From: Staphylococcus argenteus
Lineage (GTDB): Bacteria > Bacillota > Bacilli > Staphylococcales > Staphylococcaceae
Assembly: GCF_000236925.1 (NCBI RefSeq)
Contig: NC_016941.1
Coordinates: forward strand, 1,178,001 to 1,242,000
DNA: 64,000 bases
Reading direction: 5' to 3'
This document shows positions 10,309 to 20,516 of the stretch, in pieces (position 1 is the stretch's first letter; each line of letters starts with the position of its first letter). The notes beneath the pieces were generated by a model that did no database searches, was not told where the DNA came from, and saw only the letters and a program-made list of their open reading frames with translations. Position numbers and translations under genes: made by a program.

Positions 10309-10338
10309 TTGAGTGATTTAAATAGAAAGTGTTATGAT
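10309..10338 (+). promoter_or_regulatory. Promoter of the fapR operon
   Basis: TTGAGT (10309-10314) and TATGAT (10333-10338) are spaced by 18 bp, giving a sigma-A type promoter with transcription starting near 10345, just ahead of the FapR operator. Confidence 0.65.
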
Positions 10339-10351
10339 ATGTGAGGAATGT

Positions 10352-10368
10352 TTAAGACTAGGTACTAA
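10352..10368 (+). promoter_or_regulatory. FapR operator
   Basis: TTAAGACTAGGTACTAA matches the 17-bp FapR consensus (TTAGTACCTRNTACTAA, read on the other strand) at all but two positions. It lies between the likely transcription start and fapR. This fits the known autoregulation of the fap regulon, in which malonyl-CoA releases FapR. Confidence 0.8.
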
Positions 10369-10371
10369 AAA

Positions 10372-10944
10372 ATGAGGGGTGAGACGTTGAAACTAAAGAA
10401 AGACAAACGTAGAGAAGCAATCAGACAACAAATTGATAGCAATCCCTTCATCACAGATCATGAACTAAGCGATTTATTTAATGTTAGTATTCAAACAATT
10501 CGTTTAGATCGTACTTTTTTAAACATCCCTGAATTAAGGAAGCGCATTAAATTAGTTGCTGAAAAAAATTATGACCAAATAAGTTCAATTGAAGAACAAG
10601 AATTTATTGGTGATTTGATTCAAGTCAATCCAAACGACAAAGCGCAATCGATATTAGATATTACATCGGATTCTGTTTTTCATAAATCTGGAATTGCGCG
10701 TGGACATGTATTATTCGCTCAAGCCAATTCATTATGTGTTGCACTTATAAAGCAACCAACTGTTTTGACACATGAAAGTACTATTCAATTTATTGAAAAA
10801 GTTAAATTAAATGATACAGTGAGAGCGGAAGCACAAGTTGTAAATCAAACAACGAAACATTATTACGTCGAAGTAAAGTCATATGTTAAACATAAATTAG
10901 TTTTCAAAGGAAATTTTAAAATGTTTTATGATAAGCGAGGATAA
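10372..10944 (+). CDS. fapR: Transcription factor FapR, repressor of fatty acid and phospholipid genes
   Basis: A protein of 190 residues from ATG 10372. The N-terminal helix-turn-helix (about 20-60) contains [22 protein letters not shown] hot-dog-fold effector domain (about 80-185) binds malonyl-CoA, with [16 protein letters not shown] and [13 protein letters not shown]. It represses lipid genes until malonyl-CoA rises. A TTG at 10387 is an alternative start and has the better ribosome site (AGGGGTGA, 5 nt upstream), giving 185 residues; the ATG has none close by. FapR's own operator lies just upstream, and plsX, a known FapR target, follows 4 nt after the stop. Confidence 0.95.
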   Translation: MRGETLKLKKDKRREAIRQQIDSNPFITDHELSDLFNVSIQTIRLDRTFLNIPELRKRIKLVAEKNYDQISSIEEQEFIGDLIQVNPNDKAQSILDITSDSVFHKSGIARGHVLFAQANSLCVALIKQPTVLTHESTIQFIEKVKLNDTVRAEAQVVNQTTKHYYVEVKSYVKHKLVFKGNFKMFYDKRG

Positions 10945-10948
10945 AAAT

Positions 10949-11935
10949 ATGGTTAAATTAGCAATTGATATGATGGGTGGCGACAACGCGCCTGATATCG
11001 TATTAGAAGCGGTACAAAAGGCTGTCGAAGATTTTAAAGATTTAGAAATTATATTATTCGGTGATAAAGCGAAATATACTTTGAATCATGAGCGAATCGA
11101 ATTTAGACATTGTTCTGAAAAGATTGAAATGGAAGATGAACCTGTTAGGGCAATTAAACGTAAAAAAGATAGTTCAATGGTGAAAATGGCTGAAGCTGTA
11201 AAATCAGGTGAGGCAGATGGATGTGTTTCAGCAGGTAATACAGGTGCTTTGATGTCAGCTGGTTTATTCATTGTCGGTCGTATCAAAGGTGTCGCAAGAC
11301 CGGCATTAGTTGTAACTTTGCCGACAATCGATGGTAAAGGTTTTGTCTTTTTAGACGTTGGCGCCAATGCAGATGCTAAGCCAGAACATTTATTACAATA
11401 TGCTCAATTAGGTAATATTTATGCTCAAAAGATTAGAGGTATTAATAATCCAAAAATTTCTTTATTAAACATAGGCACTGAACCAGCAAAAGGTAATAGT
11501 TTAACGAAAAAATCTTATTCGCTATTAGATCAAGAAGACACATTAAATTTTGTTGGAAACATTGAAGCGAAAACATTAATGGATGGCGATACTGATGTTG
11601 TAGTTACAGATGGCTATACAGGAAACATGGTACTTAAAAATTTAGAAGGTACTGCAAAATCAATTGGCAAAATGTTGAAAGATACCATTATGAGTAGTAC
11701 TAAAAATAAAATAGCAGGAGCAATTTTGAAAAAAGATTTAGATGCATTTGCTAAAAAAATGGATTACTCAGAATATGGTGGTTCAGTACTTTTAGGATTA
11801 GAAGGAACCGTAGTAAAAGCGCATGGTAGTTCTAATGCAAAAGCTTTTTATTCTGCAATTAGACAAGCGAAAATCGCTGGAGAGCAAAATATTGTTCGAA
11901 CAATGAAAGAGACTGTAGGTGAATCAAATGGGTAA
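10949..11935 (+). CDS. plsX: Phosphate acyltransferase PlsX
   Basis: A 328-residue enzyme that makes acyl-phosphate from acyl-ACP, the first step of phosphatidic acid synthesis with PlsY. It starts [16 protein letters not shown], the standard PlsX opening, and contains [22 protein letters not shown] sequence ([16 protein letters not shown]) and [12 protein letters not shown] 10949 is preceded by GCGAGG. An upstream ATG at 10928 lies inside fapR and adds residues not seen in the family. The stop overlaps fabD by 8 nt. PlsX also connects with FakA, because acyl-phosphate is their shared product. Confidence 0.96.
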   Translation: MVKLAIDMMGGDNAPDIVLEAVQKAVEDFKDLEIILFGDKAKYTLNHERIEFRHCSEKIEMEDEPVRAIKRKKDSSMVKMAEAVKSGEADGCVSAGNTGALMSAGLFIVGRIKGVARPALVVTLPTIDGKGFVFLDVGANADAKPEHLLQYAQLGNIYAQKIRGINNPKISLLNIGTEPAKGNSLTKKSYSLLDQEDTLNFVGNIEAKTLMDGDTDVVVTDGYTGNMVLKNLEGTAKSIGKMLKDTIMSSTKNKIAGAILKKDLDAFAKKMDYSEYGGSVLLGLEGTVVKAHGSSNAKAFYSAIRQAKIAGEQNIVRTMKETVGESNG

Positions 11936-12854
11936 AACAGCAATTATTTTTCCAGGACAAGGTGCCCAAAAAGTTGGTATGGCACAAGATTTATATAACA
12001 ACAATGAACTAGCAACTGAAATTTTAACTTCAGCAGCAAATACATTAGATTTTGATATTTTAGAGACGATGTTTACTGATGAAGATGGCAAATTAGGTGA
12101 AACAGAAAACACACAACCAGCTTTATTAACACATAGTTCTGCATTATTGGTAGCACTTAGAAATTTGAATCCAGATTATACTATGGGGCATAGTTTAGGT
12201 GAGTATTCAAGTTTAGTTGCAGCTAATGTATTATCATTTGAAGATGCAGTTAAAATTGTTAGAAAACGCGGTCAATTAATGGCACAAGCATTTCCAACTG
12301 GCGTAGGTAGCATGGCAGCTGTGTTGGGCTTAGATTACAAAGAAGTTGATAATATATGCAAATCGTTATCAACAGAAGATATGATCATCGAACCAGCAAA
12401 TATAAATTGTCCAGGACAAATTGTTGTTTCAGGTCACAAAGAATTAATTGATGAACTTGTTGAAAAAGGTAAATCTTTAGGCGCAAAACGTGTGATGCCT
12501 CTTGCGGTTTCAGGGCCATTCCATTCTTCGTTAATGAAAGTTATTGAAGAAGACTTTTTAAATTATATTAATCAATTCGAATGGAACGATGCAAAGTTTC
12601 CTGTAGTTCAAAATGTAAACGCTCAAGGTGAGACGGATAAAGAAGTAATTAAATTGAACATGGTAAAACAACTATATTCACCAGTACAATTTATTAAATC
12701 GACTGAATGGTTAATAGATCAAGGTGTTGATCATTTCATTGAGATAGGTCCTGGTAAAGTTTTATCTGGCTTAATTAAAAAAATAAATAGAGATGTTAAA
12801 TTAACATCTATTCAAACTTTAGAAGATGTGAAAGGATGGAATGAAAATGACTAA
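11928..12854 (+). CDS. fabD: Malonyl-CoA:ACP transacylase FabD
   Basis: A 308-residue enzyme that moves malonyl from CoA to the acyl carrier protein for fatty-acid elongation. It has the N-terminal FPGQGAQ loop, nucleophile Ser89 in GHSLGEYS, and the catalytic His in [10 protein letters not shown] start at ATG 11928, because AGGTGA at 11917-11922 is well placed; a GTG at 11919 adds three residues without support. The start overlaps the end of plsX by 8 nt and the stop lies inside the beginning of fabG, so plsX-fabD-fabG are tightly coupled. Confidence 0.96.
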   Translation: MGKTAIIFPGQGAQKVGMAQDLYNNNELATEILTSAANTLDFDILETMFTDEDGKLGETENTQPALLTHSSALLVALRNLNPDYTMGHSLGEYSSLVAANVLSFEDAVKIVRKRGQLMAQAFPTGVGSMAAVLGLDYKEVDNICKSLSTEDMIIEPANINCPGQIVVSGHKELIDELVEKGKSLGAKRVMPLAVSGPFHSSLMKVIEEDFLNYINQFEWNDAKFPVVQNVNAQGETDKEVIKLNMVKQLYSPVQFIKSTEWLIDQGVDHFIEIGPGKVLSGLIKKINRDVKLTSIQTLEDVKGWNEND

Positions 12855-13581
12855 AAGTGCTTTAGTAACAGGAGCATCAAGAGGTATTGGACGTAGTATA
12901 GCGTTACAATTAGCAGAAGAAGGATATAATGTAGCAGTAAACTATGCAGGCAGCAAAGAGAAAGCTGAAGCAGTAGTCGAAGAAATTAAAGCTAAAGGTG
13001 TAGACAGTTTTGCAATTCAAGCAAATGTTGCTGATGCCGATGAAGTGAAAGCAATGATTAAAGAAGTGGTGAGTCAATTTGGCTCTTTAGATGTTTTAGT
13101 AAATAATGCCGGTATTACGCGTGATAATTTATTAATGCGTATGAAAGAACAAGAGTGGGATGATGTTATTGACACGAACTTAAAAGGTGTATTTAATTGC
13201 ATCCAAAAAGCAACACCTCAGATGTTAAGACAACGTAGTGGAGCAATTATTAACTTATCAAGTGTTGTTGGTGCTGTAGGTAATCCTGGACAAGCTAATT
13301 ATGTTGCTACTAAAGCGGGTGTAATTGGATTAACAAAATCTGCAGCGCGTGAATTAGCTTCACGTGGTATTACAGTTAACGCTGTAGCTCCTGGATTTAT
13401 TGTTTCTGATATGACAGATGCATTAAGTGATGAGTTAAAAGAACAAATGCTTACGCAAATTCCATTAGCTCGTTTCGGGCAAGATACTGATATTGCCAAC
13501 ACTGTTGCATTCTTAGCATCAGATAAAGCGAAATATATTACTGGACAAACTATTCATGTAAATGGCGGTATGTTCATGTAA
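12841..13581 (+). CDS. fabG: 3-oxoacyl-[ACP] reductase FabG
   Basis: A 246-residue short-chain dehydrogenase that reduces 3-ketoacyl-ACP with NADPH. The cofactor loop is TGASRGIG and the structural motif is NNAG. The catalytic Ser in NLSSVVG is followed by YVATK with catalytic Tyr and Lys. The C-terminus ends with GGMFM. It overlaps fabD by 14 nt. A second ATG two codons on (12847) could be used; AAAGGA at 12831-12836 serves either. Downstream lies the 64-bp repeat array rather than acpP directly. Confidence 0.96.
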   Translation: MKMTKSALVTGASRGIGRSIALQLAEEGYNVAVNYAGSKEKAEAVVEEIKAKGVDSFAIQANVADADEVKAMIKEVVSQFGSLDVLVNNAGITRDNLLMRMKEQEWDDVIDTNLKGVFNCIQKATPQMLRQRSGAIINLSSVVGAVGNPGQANYVATKAGVIGLTKSAARELASRGITVNAVAPGFIVSDMTDALSDELKEQMLTQIPLARFGQDTDIANTVAFLASDKAKYITGQTIHVNGGMFM

Positions 13582-13587
13582 TATATT

Positions 13588-13704
13588 TGAGCTAAAGCTC
13601 ATTGACGCAGTAGCTGACTGGTCATCCAAAGGAGAATTGCCTGACCTAGTCAACTTTGCGGGGGAAATTCTAAGCAACCTAGATAAGGTTCCAGAATTTC
13701 TCCC
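13588..13704 (+). repeat. Degenerate repeat copy and long hairpin at the left edge of the 64-bp array
   Basis: TTGAGCTAAAGCTCA (13588-13602) and CAGTAGCTGACTGGTCA (13608-13624) are a diverged copy of the array unit. After it, GGGGGAAATTCT (13660-13671) pairs with AGAATTTCTCCC (13693-13704), enclosing an AACCT/AGGTT helix. This makes a long two-step stem, possibly a processing or termination signal after fabG. Confidence 0.6.
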
Positions 13705-14056
13705 TAAGAAACAGTAATCAATAAAATTGATAACTGGTCAGAGGAATACCTGAGCTAAAGCTCATGCATAAGAAACAGTAATCATTAAAAATGATAACTG
13801 GTCAGAGGAACACTTGAGCTAAAGCTCATGCATAAGAAACAGTAATCAATAAAATTGATAACTGATCAGAGGAACACCTGAGCTAAAGCTCAAGGAAAAG
13901 ATGCAGTAATCAATAAAATTGATAACTGGTCAAAGGAACACTTGAGCTAAAGCTCAAGGAAAAGATGCAGTAATCAATAAAATTGAAAACTGATCAGAGG
14001 AATACCTGAGCTAAAGCTCATGCATAAGAAACAGTAATCAATAAAATTGATAACTG
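13705..14056 (+). repeat. 64-bp tandem repeat array between fabG and acpP
   Basis: Units begin with TGAGCTAAAGCTCA at 13751, 13815, 13879, 13943 and 14007: four full copies of exactly 64 bp, a partial copy on the left (13705-13750) and one on the right (14007-14056). Each unit holds two inverted repeats: TGAGC-TAAA-GCTCA and CAGTAATCAAT-AAA-ATTGATAACTG. Two spacer variants occur between them (TGCATAAGAAA and AGGAAAAGATG). No coding frame runs through. It looks like a variable-number repeat locus inside a lipid operon. Confidence 0.9.
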
Positions 14057-14144
14057 TTTCTAAAATTTCTACTTGTTTTTTAGAATTTAAAATGGGAAAA
14101 TATAGTAGTCTATGTATAGGCATTTTTAAAGGAGGTGAATCGAC

Positions 14145-14378
14145 GTGGAAAATTTCGATAAAGTAAAAGATATCATCGTTGACCGTTTAGGTGTAGACGC
14201 TGATAAAGTAACTGAAGATGCATCTTTCAAAGATGATTTAGGCGCTGACTCACTTGATATCGCTGAATTAGTAATGGAATTAGAAGACGAGTTTGGTACT
14301 GAAATTCCTGATGAAGAAGCTGAAAAAATCAACACTGTTGGTGATGCTGTTAAATTTATTAACAGTCTTGAAAAATAA
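14145..14378 (+). CDS. acpP: Acyl carrier protein
   Basis: A 77-residue acidic carrier protein that holds growing fatty acids on a phosphopantetheine arm. The attachment motif [11 protein letters not shown] contains the modified Ser. It starts with GTG, preceded by a very strong AGGAGGTGA (14130-14138), fitting its known abundance. The repeat array separates it from fabG by about 560 bp. A T-tailed hairpin follows, after which rnc begins. The order fapR-plsX-fabD-fabG-acpP-rnc is conserved. Confidence 0.97.
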
Positions 14379-14390
14379 TAAATCTTACAT

Positions 14391-14424
14391 CTGGGTCGTC
14401 AGTATTGTCGACTCAGTTTTTTTC
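14391..14424 (+). terminator. Terminator downstream of acpP
   Basis: CTGGGTCG (14391-14398) pairs with CGACTCAG (14409-14416), one G-U pair, followed by a run of seven T. Confidence 0.85.
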
Positions 14425-14493
14425 TTTAATTATCAATAGTTTTAACGTAAAATTAAAGATGATTCGAGAGCAATACATAAAGGAGATAATGAA

Positions 14494-15225
14494 ATGTCTA
14501 AACAAAAGAAAAGTGAGATAGTAAATCGTTTTAGAAAGCGCTTTGATACTAAAATGACAGAATTAGGCTTTACTTATCATAATATTGATTTATACCAACA
14601 AGCATTTTCACATTCAAGTTTTATTAATGATTTTAATATGAATCGCTTAGATCACAACGAACGTTTAGAATTTTTGGGTGATGCGGTATTAGAATTGACG
14701 GTTTCACGATATTTATTTGATAAACACCCTAACTTGCCGGAAGGGAATTTAACAAAAATGCGTGCCACTATTGTATGTGAGCCCTCACTTGTAATATTTG
14801 CGAATAAAATTGGATTAAACGAAATGATTTTACTTGGGAAAGGTGAAGAAAAAACCGGTGGACGTACACGACCATCATTAATTTCTGATGCATTTGAAGC
14901 ATTTATAGGTGCCATGTACTTAGATCAAGGATTAGATGTGGTTTGGCGCTTTGCTGAGAAAGTTATTTTCCCGCATGTAGAACAAAATGAATTATTAGGT
15001 GTTGTTGATTTTAAAACGCAATTTCAAGAATATGTACATCAACAAAATAAAGGTGATGTAACATATAACCTGATTAAAGAAGAAGGTCCTGCACATCATC
15101 GATTATTTACATCTGAAGTTATCTTGCAAGGACAAGCAATAGCTGAAGGTAAAGGGAAAACAAAAAAAGAATCAGAGCAACGTGCTGCTGAAAGCGCATA
15201 TAAACAATTAAAACAAATAAAATAA
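14494..15225 (+). CDS. rnc: Ribonuclease III
   Basis: A 243-residue double-strand-specific endoribonuclease that processes rRNA precursors and sense/antisense RNA duplexes. The catalytic signature [14 protein letters not shown] lies near residue 50, with further acidic residues in [17 protein letters not shown] dsRNA-binding domain occupies about 165-240 ([30 protein letters not shown]). AAAGGAG precedes the ATG. It lies between the acpP terminator and smc. Confidence 0.97.
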   Translation: MSKQKKSEIVNRFRKRFDTKMTELGFTYHNIDLYQQAFSHSSFINDFNMNRLDHNERLEFLGDAVLELTVSRYLFDKHPNLPEGNLTKMRATIVCEPSLVIFANKIGLNEMILLGKGEEKTGGRTRPSLISDAFEAFIGAMYLDQGLDVVWRFAEKVIFPHVEQNELLGVVDFKTQFQEYVHQQNKGDVTYNLIKEEGPAHHRLFTSEVILQGQAIAEGKGKTKKESEQRAAESAYKQLKQIK

Positions 15226-15356
15226 TGTGTGAATAGATATTAAAAAAGGGTTTATGAAAGAATTTTTTATATTTTATTGAACAACTGTGTTATAAACTTT
15301 ACATAAATGAATTAAAACTTGCACATGTTCTATAAAATAGTGATAAGGAGTTAAGA

Positions 15357-18300
15357 ATGGTTTATTTAAAATCAATAGATGCCATTGGATTTAAATCTTT
15401 TGCAGATCAAACGAATGTACAATTTGATAAAGGTGTTACTGCAATAGTTGGTCCAAATGGAAGTGGTAAAAGTAATATTACAGATGCCATTAAATGGGTA
15501 TTGGGTGAACAATCAGCAAAATCACTACGTGGTTCTAAAATGGAAGATATAATTTTTTCAGGAGCAGAACACCGTAAGGCCCAAAATTATGCTGAAGTAC
15601 AATTAAGACTAGATAATCATTCTAACAAGCTCAGCGTTGATGAAAATGAAGTTGTTGTCACAAGAAGATTATATCGCAGCGGTGAAAGTGAGTACTACTT
15701 AAATAATGATCGTGCAAGGTTAAAAGATATTGCCGATTTATTTTTAGATTCTGGATTGGGTAAAGAAGCTTATAGTATTATATCTCAAGGTAGAGTCGAT
15801 GAGATACTTAATGCGAAACCAATTGATAGACGTCAAATTATTGAAGAATCAGCAGGAGTGCTTAAATACAAAAAGCGTAAAGCTGAATCATTAAATAAAT
15901 TGGATCAAACTGAGGATAATTTAACTAGGGTTGAAGATATTTTATACGATTTAGAAGGTCGTGTAGAACCACTTAAAGAAGAGGCGACAGTTGCAAAAGA
16001 ATATAAAACACTTTCACAACAAATGAAGCATAGCGACATCGTTGTAACAGTGCATGATATCGATCAATATACTAATGATAATCAACAATTAGATCAACGT
16101 TTAAATGATTTAAAAGGTCAACAAGCTGCAAAAGAATCGGATAAACAAAGTCTAAGCCAGAAAATCCAACAATATAAAGGTGAACGCCAGCAAATTGATA
16201 ACGATGTTGAGTCGATGAACTATCAATTAGTAAAAGCGACTGAAGCATTTGAAAAATACACTGGTCAGTTAAATGTTTTGGAAGAGCGAAAGAAGAATCA
16301 ATCTGAAACAAATGCTCGTTATGAAGAGGAACAAGAAAATTTAAATGAGCTTTTGGAAAATATAATAAATGAACAGACAGAAGCCAAAAGCACTCTTGAA
16401 ACTTTAAAAGCGAAACAAAAAGAACTTAATGGTATTATTCGTCAATTAGAAGAACAGTTATATATTTCTGATGAAGCGCATGATGAAAAATTAGAAGAAA
16501 TTAAAAATGAATACTACACTTTAATGTCTGAACAATCTGATGTTAATAATGATATTCGCTTTTTAAAACATACAATCGAAGAAAATGAAGCTAAAAAATC
16601 AAGACTTGATTCTCGATTAGTTGAAGTTTTTGAACAATTAAAAGAAATTCAGGGTCAAATTGAAACAACGAAAAAGGACTATCAGAAAGTTAGCAAAGAA
16701 TTAGCTATCGTTGATAAAGAAATTAAAGACATAGAAAAAGCACTAACTGATACTAAAAAATCGCAAAATGAATATGAAGAGAAATTATATCAAGCGTATC
16801 GATATACTGAAAAAATGAAAACGCGTATTGATAGTTTAGCTACACAAGAAGAGGAGTATACGTATTTCTTTAATGGTGTTAAACATATTTTAAAAGCTAA
16901 ACATAAAGATTTGAAAGGTATTCATGGTGCAGTTGCTGAAATTATTGATGTACCCTCAAAATTAACACAAGCAATAGAGACAGCGTTAGGTGCATCTTTG
17001 CAACATATTATTGTTGATTCGGAAAAAGACGGACGTAATGCTATTCAATTTTTAAAAGAGCGTAACTTAGGCCGTGCAACGTTCTTACCATTAAATGTAA
17101 TTCAAAGTAGAGTAATTGCAACGGAAATTAAATCGATTGCGAGTAATACTGACGGATTTATTAGTATCGCTTCGGAGGCTGTGAAAGTAGCTCCTGAATA
17201 TCAAAATATAATCGGGAATTTATTAGGAAATACAATTATTGTTGATCACTTAAAGCATGCAAATGAATTGGCTCGTGCGATTAAATATCGAACACGTATC
17301 GTTACACTTGAAGGTGATATTGTAAATCCAGGTGGTTCTATGACAGGTGGTGGAGCTCGAAAATCTAAGAGTATCTTGTCGCAAAAAGATGAGCTGACTA
17401 CTATGAGGAGTCAATTAGAAGACTATTTACGTCAAACTGAGTCATTTGAACAACAATTTAAAGATTTAAAAACAAAAAGCGATCAATTAAGTGAACAATA
17501 TTTTGAAAAAAGTCAAAAACATAATGTTTTAAAAGAGCAAGTCCATCATTTAGAAATGGAACTTGACCGATTAACAACTCAAGAAACACAAATAAAAAAT
17601 GATCATGAAGAGTTTGAATTTGAAAAAAATGATGGTTATACAAGTGATAAGAGTCGTCAAACTTTAAGTGAAAAAGAAGCACAATTAGAAAGTATTAAAG
17701 TATCATTAAAACGTTTAGAGGATGAAATTGAACGTTATACTAAACTTTCTAAGGAAGGTAAAGAAAGTGTTACAAAAACACAACAATCATTGCACCAAAA
17801 ACAATCTGATTTAGCTGTTGTAAAAGAGCGAATTAAAGCACAACAACAAACAATTGAACGGTTAAATAATCAACATCAACAAACGAAGCATCAATTAAAA
17901 GAAGTTAAAGAAAAAATTGAATTCTTTAATTCTGACGAAGTAATGGGTGAACAAGCTTTTCAAAATATTAAAGATCAAATTAATGGTCAACAAGAAACAA
18001 GAACACGTTTATCAGATGAATTAGACAAATTAAAACAGCAGCGTATTGACTTGAATGCACAAATTGACACTCAAGAAGCAATGTTGCAAGAATGCCATCA
18101 AGATATTTTATCGATAGAGAATCACTATCAAGATATTAAAGCCGAGCAATCTAAACTAGATGTCCTGATTCACCATGCAATGGATCATCTAAATGATGAA
18201 TATCAATTAACAGTTGAACGCGCTAAAGCTGAATATGTAAGTGAAGAGTCGATTGATACTTTGCGTAAAAAAGTAAAATTAATGAAGATGTCTATTGAAG

Positions 18301-18926
18301 AGTTAGGACCTGTGAATTTGAATGCAATTGAACAATTTGAAGAATTGAATGAACGCTATACATTTTTAAGCGAACAACGTACAGATCTTCGTAAAGCCAA
18401 AGAAACGTTAGAGCAAATCATTAATGAAATGGACCAAGAAGTTACGGAGCGTTTTAAAGAAACATTCCATGCGATTCAAGGACATTTTACTACTGTTTTC
18501 AAACAATTGTTTGGCGGTGGTCAAGCAGAATTACAATTGACAGAATCTGATTATTTAACTGCGGGTATTGATATTGTAGTTCAGCCACCAGGTAAAAAAT
18601 TACAACATTTGTCATTATTAAGTGGCGGTGAACGTGCATTAACGGCAATAGCCCTTTTATTTGCCATTTTAAAAGTAAGATCTGCACCTTTTGTTATACT
18701 AGATGAAGTTGAAGCGGCATTGGATGAAGCAAACGTCATCAGATATGCGAAATACTTAAATGAATTGTCAGATGAAACACAATTCATAGTAATTACACAC
18801 CGTAAAGGGACGATGGAATTTGCAGATAGATTATATGGTGTAACAATGCAAGAATCGGGTGTAACTAAACTTGTTAGTGTGAATTTAAATACAATAGATG
18901 ATGTGTTGAAGGAGGAGCAATCATGA
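15357..18926 (+). CDS. smc: Chromosome segregation protein SMC
   Basis: A 1189-residue condensin ATPase that, with ScpA and ScpB, compacts and segregates the chromosome. The N-terminal head has Walker A GPNGSGKSN near residue 34. Two long Gln/Glu/Lys-rich coiled coils (about 165-500 and 670-1000) flank a hinge (about 510-660) with glycine-rich GGSMTGGGARK. The C-terminal head carries the ABC signature LSGGERALTA and Walker B FVILDEVEAALDEAN. AAGGAG precedes ATG 15357. The last codons overlap ftsY by 4 nt. Confidence 0.97.
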   Translation: MVYLKSIDAIGFKSFADQTNVQFDKGVTAIVGPNGSGKSNITDAIKWVLGEQSAKSLRGSKMEDIIFSGAEHRKAQNYAEVQLRLDNHSNKLSVDENEVVVTRRLYRSGESEYYLNNDRARLKDIADLFLDSGLGKEAYSIISQGRVDEILNAKPIDRRQIIEESAGVLKYKKRKAESLNKLDQTEDNLTRVEDILYDLEGRVEPLKEEATVAKEYKTLSQQMKHSDIVVTVHDIDQYTNDNQQLDQRLNDLKGQQAAKESDKQSLSQKIQQYKGERQQIDNDVESMNYQLVKATEAFEKYTGQLNVLEERKKNQSETNARYEEEQENLNELLENIINEQTEAKSTLETLKAKQKELNGIIRQLEEQLYISDEAHDEKLEEIKNEYYTLMSEQSDVNNDIRFLKHTIEENEAKKSRLDSRLVEVFEQLKEIQGQIETTKKDYQKVSKELAIVDKEIKDIEKALTDTKKSQNEYEEKLYQAYRYTEKMKTRIDSLATQEEEYTYFFNGVKHILKAKHKDLKGIHGAVAEIIDVPSKLTQAIETALGASLQHIIVDSEKDGRNAIQFLKERNLGRATFLPLNVIQSRVIATEIKSIASNTDGFISIASEAVKVAPEYQNIIGNLLGNTIIVDHLKHANELARAIKYRTRIVTLEGDIVNPGGSMTGGGARKSKSILSQKDELTTMRSQLEDYLRQTESFEQQFKDLKTKSDQLSEQYFEKSQKHNVLKEQVHHLEMELDRLTTQETQIKNDHEEFEFEKNDGYTSDKSRQTLSEKEAQLESIKVSLKRLEDEIERYTKLSKEGKESVTKTQQSLHQKQSDLAVVKERIKAQQQTIERLNNQHQQTKHQLKEVKEKIEFFNSDEVMGEQAFQNIKDQINGQQETRTRLSDELDKLKQQRIDLNAQIDTQEAMLQECHQDILSIENHYQDIKAEQSKLDVLIHHAMDHLNDEYQLTVERAKAEYVSEESIDTLRKKVKLMKMSIEELGPVNLNAIEQFEELNERYTFLSEQRTDLRKAKETLEQIINEMDQEVTERFKETFHAIQGHFTTVFKQLFGGGQAELQLTESDYLTAGIDIVVQPPGKKLQHLSLLSGGERALTAIALLFAILKVRSAPFVILDEVEAALDEANVIRYAKYLNELSDETQFIVITHRKGTMEFADRLYGVTMQESGVTKLVSVNLNTIDDVLKEEQS

Positions 18927-20173
18927 GCTTTTTTAAACGCTTAAAAGATAAGTTTGCTACAAATAAAGAAAATGAAGAAGTAAAATCATTAAATGAGGAA
19001 CAAAGTCAAGATAAAGTAGATGATACACGTTCAAATGATTCAACACAGGACGTAAATGAAGTTGAAGAAACAGTTGAAGTGAAAAAGAAGCCTAGAAAAT
19101 TAAGTGAAGCGGACTTTGATGATGATGGTTTAATTTCGATTGAAGATTTTGAAGAAATTGAAGCTCAAAAAATGGGCGCTAAATTTAAAGCAGGACTTGA
19201 AAAATCACGTCAAAACTTCCAAGAGCAATTAAATAACTTAATTGCTAGATACCGTAAAGTAGATGAGGACTTTTTTGAAGCTTTAGAAGAAATGCTAATT
19301 ACAGCAGATGTAGGCTTTAATACTGTAATGACATTAACTGAAGAACTACGTATGGAAGCACAACGAAGAAACATTCAAGATACTGAAGATTTACGTGAAG
19401 TCATCGTCGAGAAAATTGTTGAAATTTATCATCAAGAAGACGATAATTCTGAAGCGATGAATTTAGAAGATGGTCGTTTAAATGTCATTTTAATGGTAGG
19501 TGTAAATGGTGTTGGTAAAACAACAACTATCGGGAAATTAGCTTATCGATATAAAATGGAAGGCAAAAAAGTAATGCTAGCAGCTGGTGATACATTTAGA
19601 GCTGGTGCTATTGATCAGTTGAAAGTGTGGGGCGAACGCGTCGGTGTGGACGTTATTAGTCAAAGTGAAGGTTCAGATCCAGCGGCCGTTATGTATGATG
19701 CGATTAATGCAGCTAAAAATAAAAATATTGATATCTTAATATGCGACACAGCTGGCCGTTTGCAAAACAAGACGAATCTAATGCAAGAGTTAGAAAAAGT
19801 TAAACGCGTAATTAATCGTGCTGTACCTGACGCACCACATGAAGCATTGTTATGTTTAGATGCAACTACAGGTCAAAATGCATTATCTCAAGCCAGAAAC
19901 TTTAAAGAAGTTACCAATGTTACTGGGATCGTGTTAACAAAATTAGATGGTACTGCAAAAGGTGGTATTGTTTTAGCTATTCGAAATGAATTGCATATTC
20001 CTGTTAAATACGTAGGTTTAGGTGAACAATTAGATGATTTACAACCATTTAACCCAGAAAGCTATGTTTATGGTCTATTTGCGGATATGATTGAGCAAAA
20101 TGAAGATATTACAACAGTTGAAGACAATAAAGATGAAGCAGACGAAAAGGATGTTCAACATGGGCCAAAATGA
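18923..20173 (+). CDS. ftsY: Signal recognition particle receptor FtsY
   Basis: A 416-residue SRP GTPase that receives ribosome-SRP complexes at the membrane. An acidic N-terminal A region (about 1-90, rich in Glu and Asp) precedes the N and G domains. G1 is [15 protein letters not shown] near residue 200, with DTAGRLQNK (G3), [10 protein letters not shown] (G4) and a closing [12 protein letters not shown]. The start overlaps smc by 4 nt (ATGA) and the end overlaps ylxM by 14 nt. smc-ftsY-ylxM-ffh is a conserved operon. Confidence 0.97.
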   Translation: MSFFKRLKDKFATNKENEEVKSLNEEQSQDKVDDTRSNDSTQDVNEVEETVEVKKKPRKLSEADFDDDGLISIEDFEEIEAQKMGAKFKAGLEKSRQNFQEQLNNLIARYRKVDEDFFEALEEMLITADVGFNTVMTLTEELRMEAQRRNIQDTEDLREVIVEKIVEIYHQEDDNSEAMNLEDGRLNVILMVGVNGVGKTTTIGKLAYRYKMEGKKVMLAAGDTFRAGAIDQLKVWGERVGVDVISQSEGSDPAAVMYDAINAAKNKNIDILICDTAGRLQNKTNLMQELEKVKRVINRAVPDAPHEALLCLDATTGQNALSQARNFKEVTNVTGIVLTKLDGTAKGGIVLAIRNELHIPVKYVGLGEQLDDLQPFNPESYVYGLFADMIEQNEDITTVEDNKDEADEKDVQHGPK

Positions 20174-20492
20174 TTTAGTTAAAACATTGCGCATGAACTA
20201 TCTGTTTGACTTTTATCAATCACTATTGACGAATAAACAACGCAATTATTTAGAATTGTTTTACTTAGAAGATTATTCGTTAAGTGAAATTGCCGATACT
20301 TTTAATGTGAGTAGACAAGCAGTTTATGATAATATAAGAAGAACTGGCGATTTAGTTGAAGATTATGAAAAGAAGCTAGAATTATATCGAAAATTTGAGC
20401 AACGCCGTGATATATATGAGCAAATGAAACAACATTTAAATGATCCTGAGCAAATAAAACGTTATATTCAACAATTAGAAGACTTAGAATAG
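20160..20492 (+). CDS. ylxM: SRP-associated helix-turn-helix protein YlxM
   Basis: A 110-residue UPF0122-family protein. Residues 20-60 form a sigma-70 region-4-like helix-turn-helix ([27 protein letters not shown]). It is linked with SRP function in streptococci, where it stimulates SRP GTPases; its role here is inferred from the family and neighbours. I start at ATG 20160 with AAAGGA about 8 nt upstream. The longer frame from 20091 runs inside ftsY and is not supported. ffh begins 24 nt after the stop. Confidence 0.92.
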   Translation: MGQNDLVKTLRMNYLFDFYQSLLTNKQRNYLELFYLEDYSLSEIADTFNVSRQAVYDNIRRTGDLVEDYEKKLELYRKFEQRRDIYEQMKQHLNDPEQIKRYIQQLEDLE

Positions 20493-20516
20493 TTTAAATA
20501 TAGGGAGGACAACGAT

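Noticed and set aside
13705..14056. Array of regular repeats that could be taken for CRISPR
   Set aside because: The whole 64-bp period is conserved, with no unique spacers, and no cas genes are in the window.
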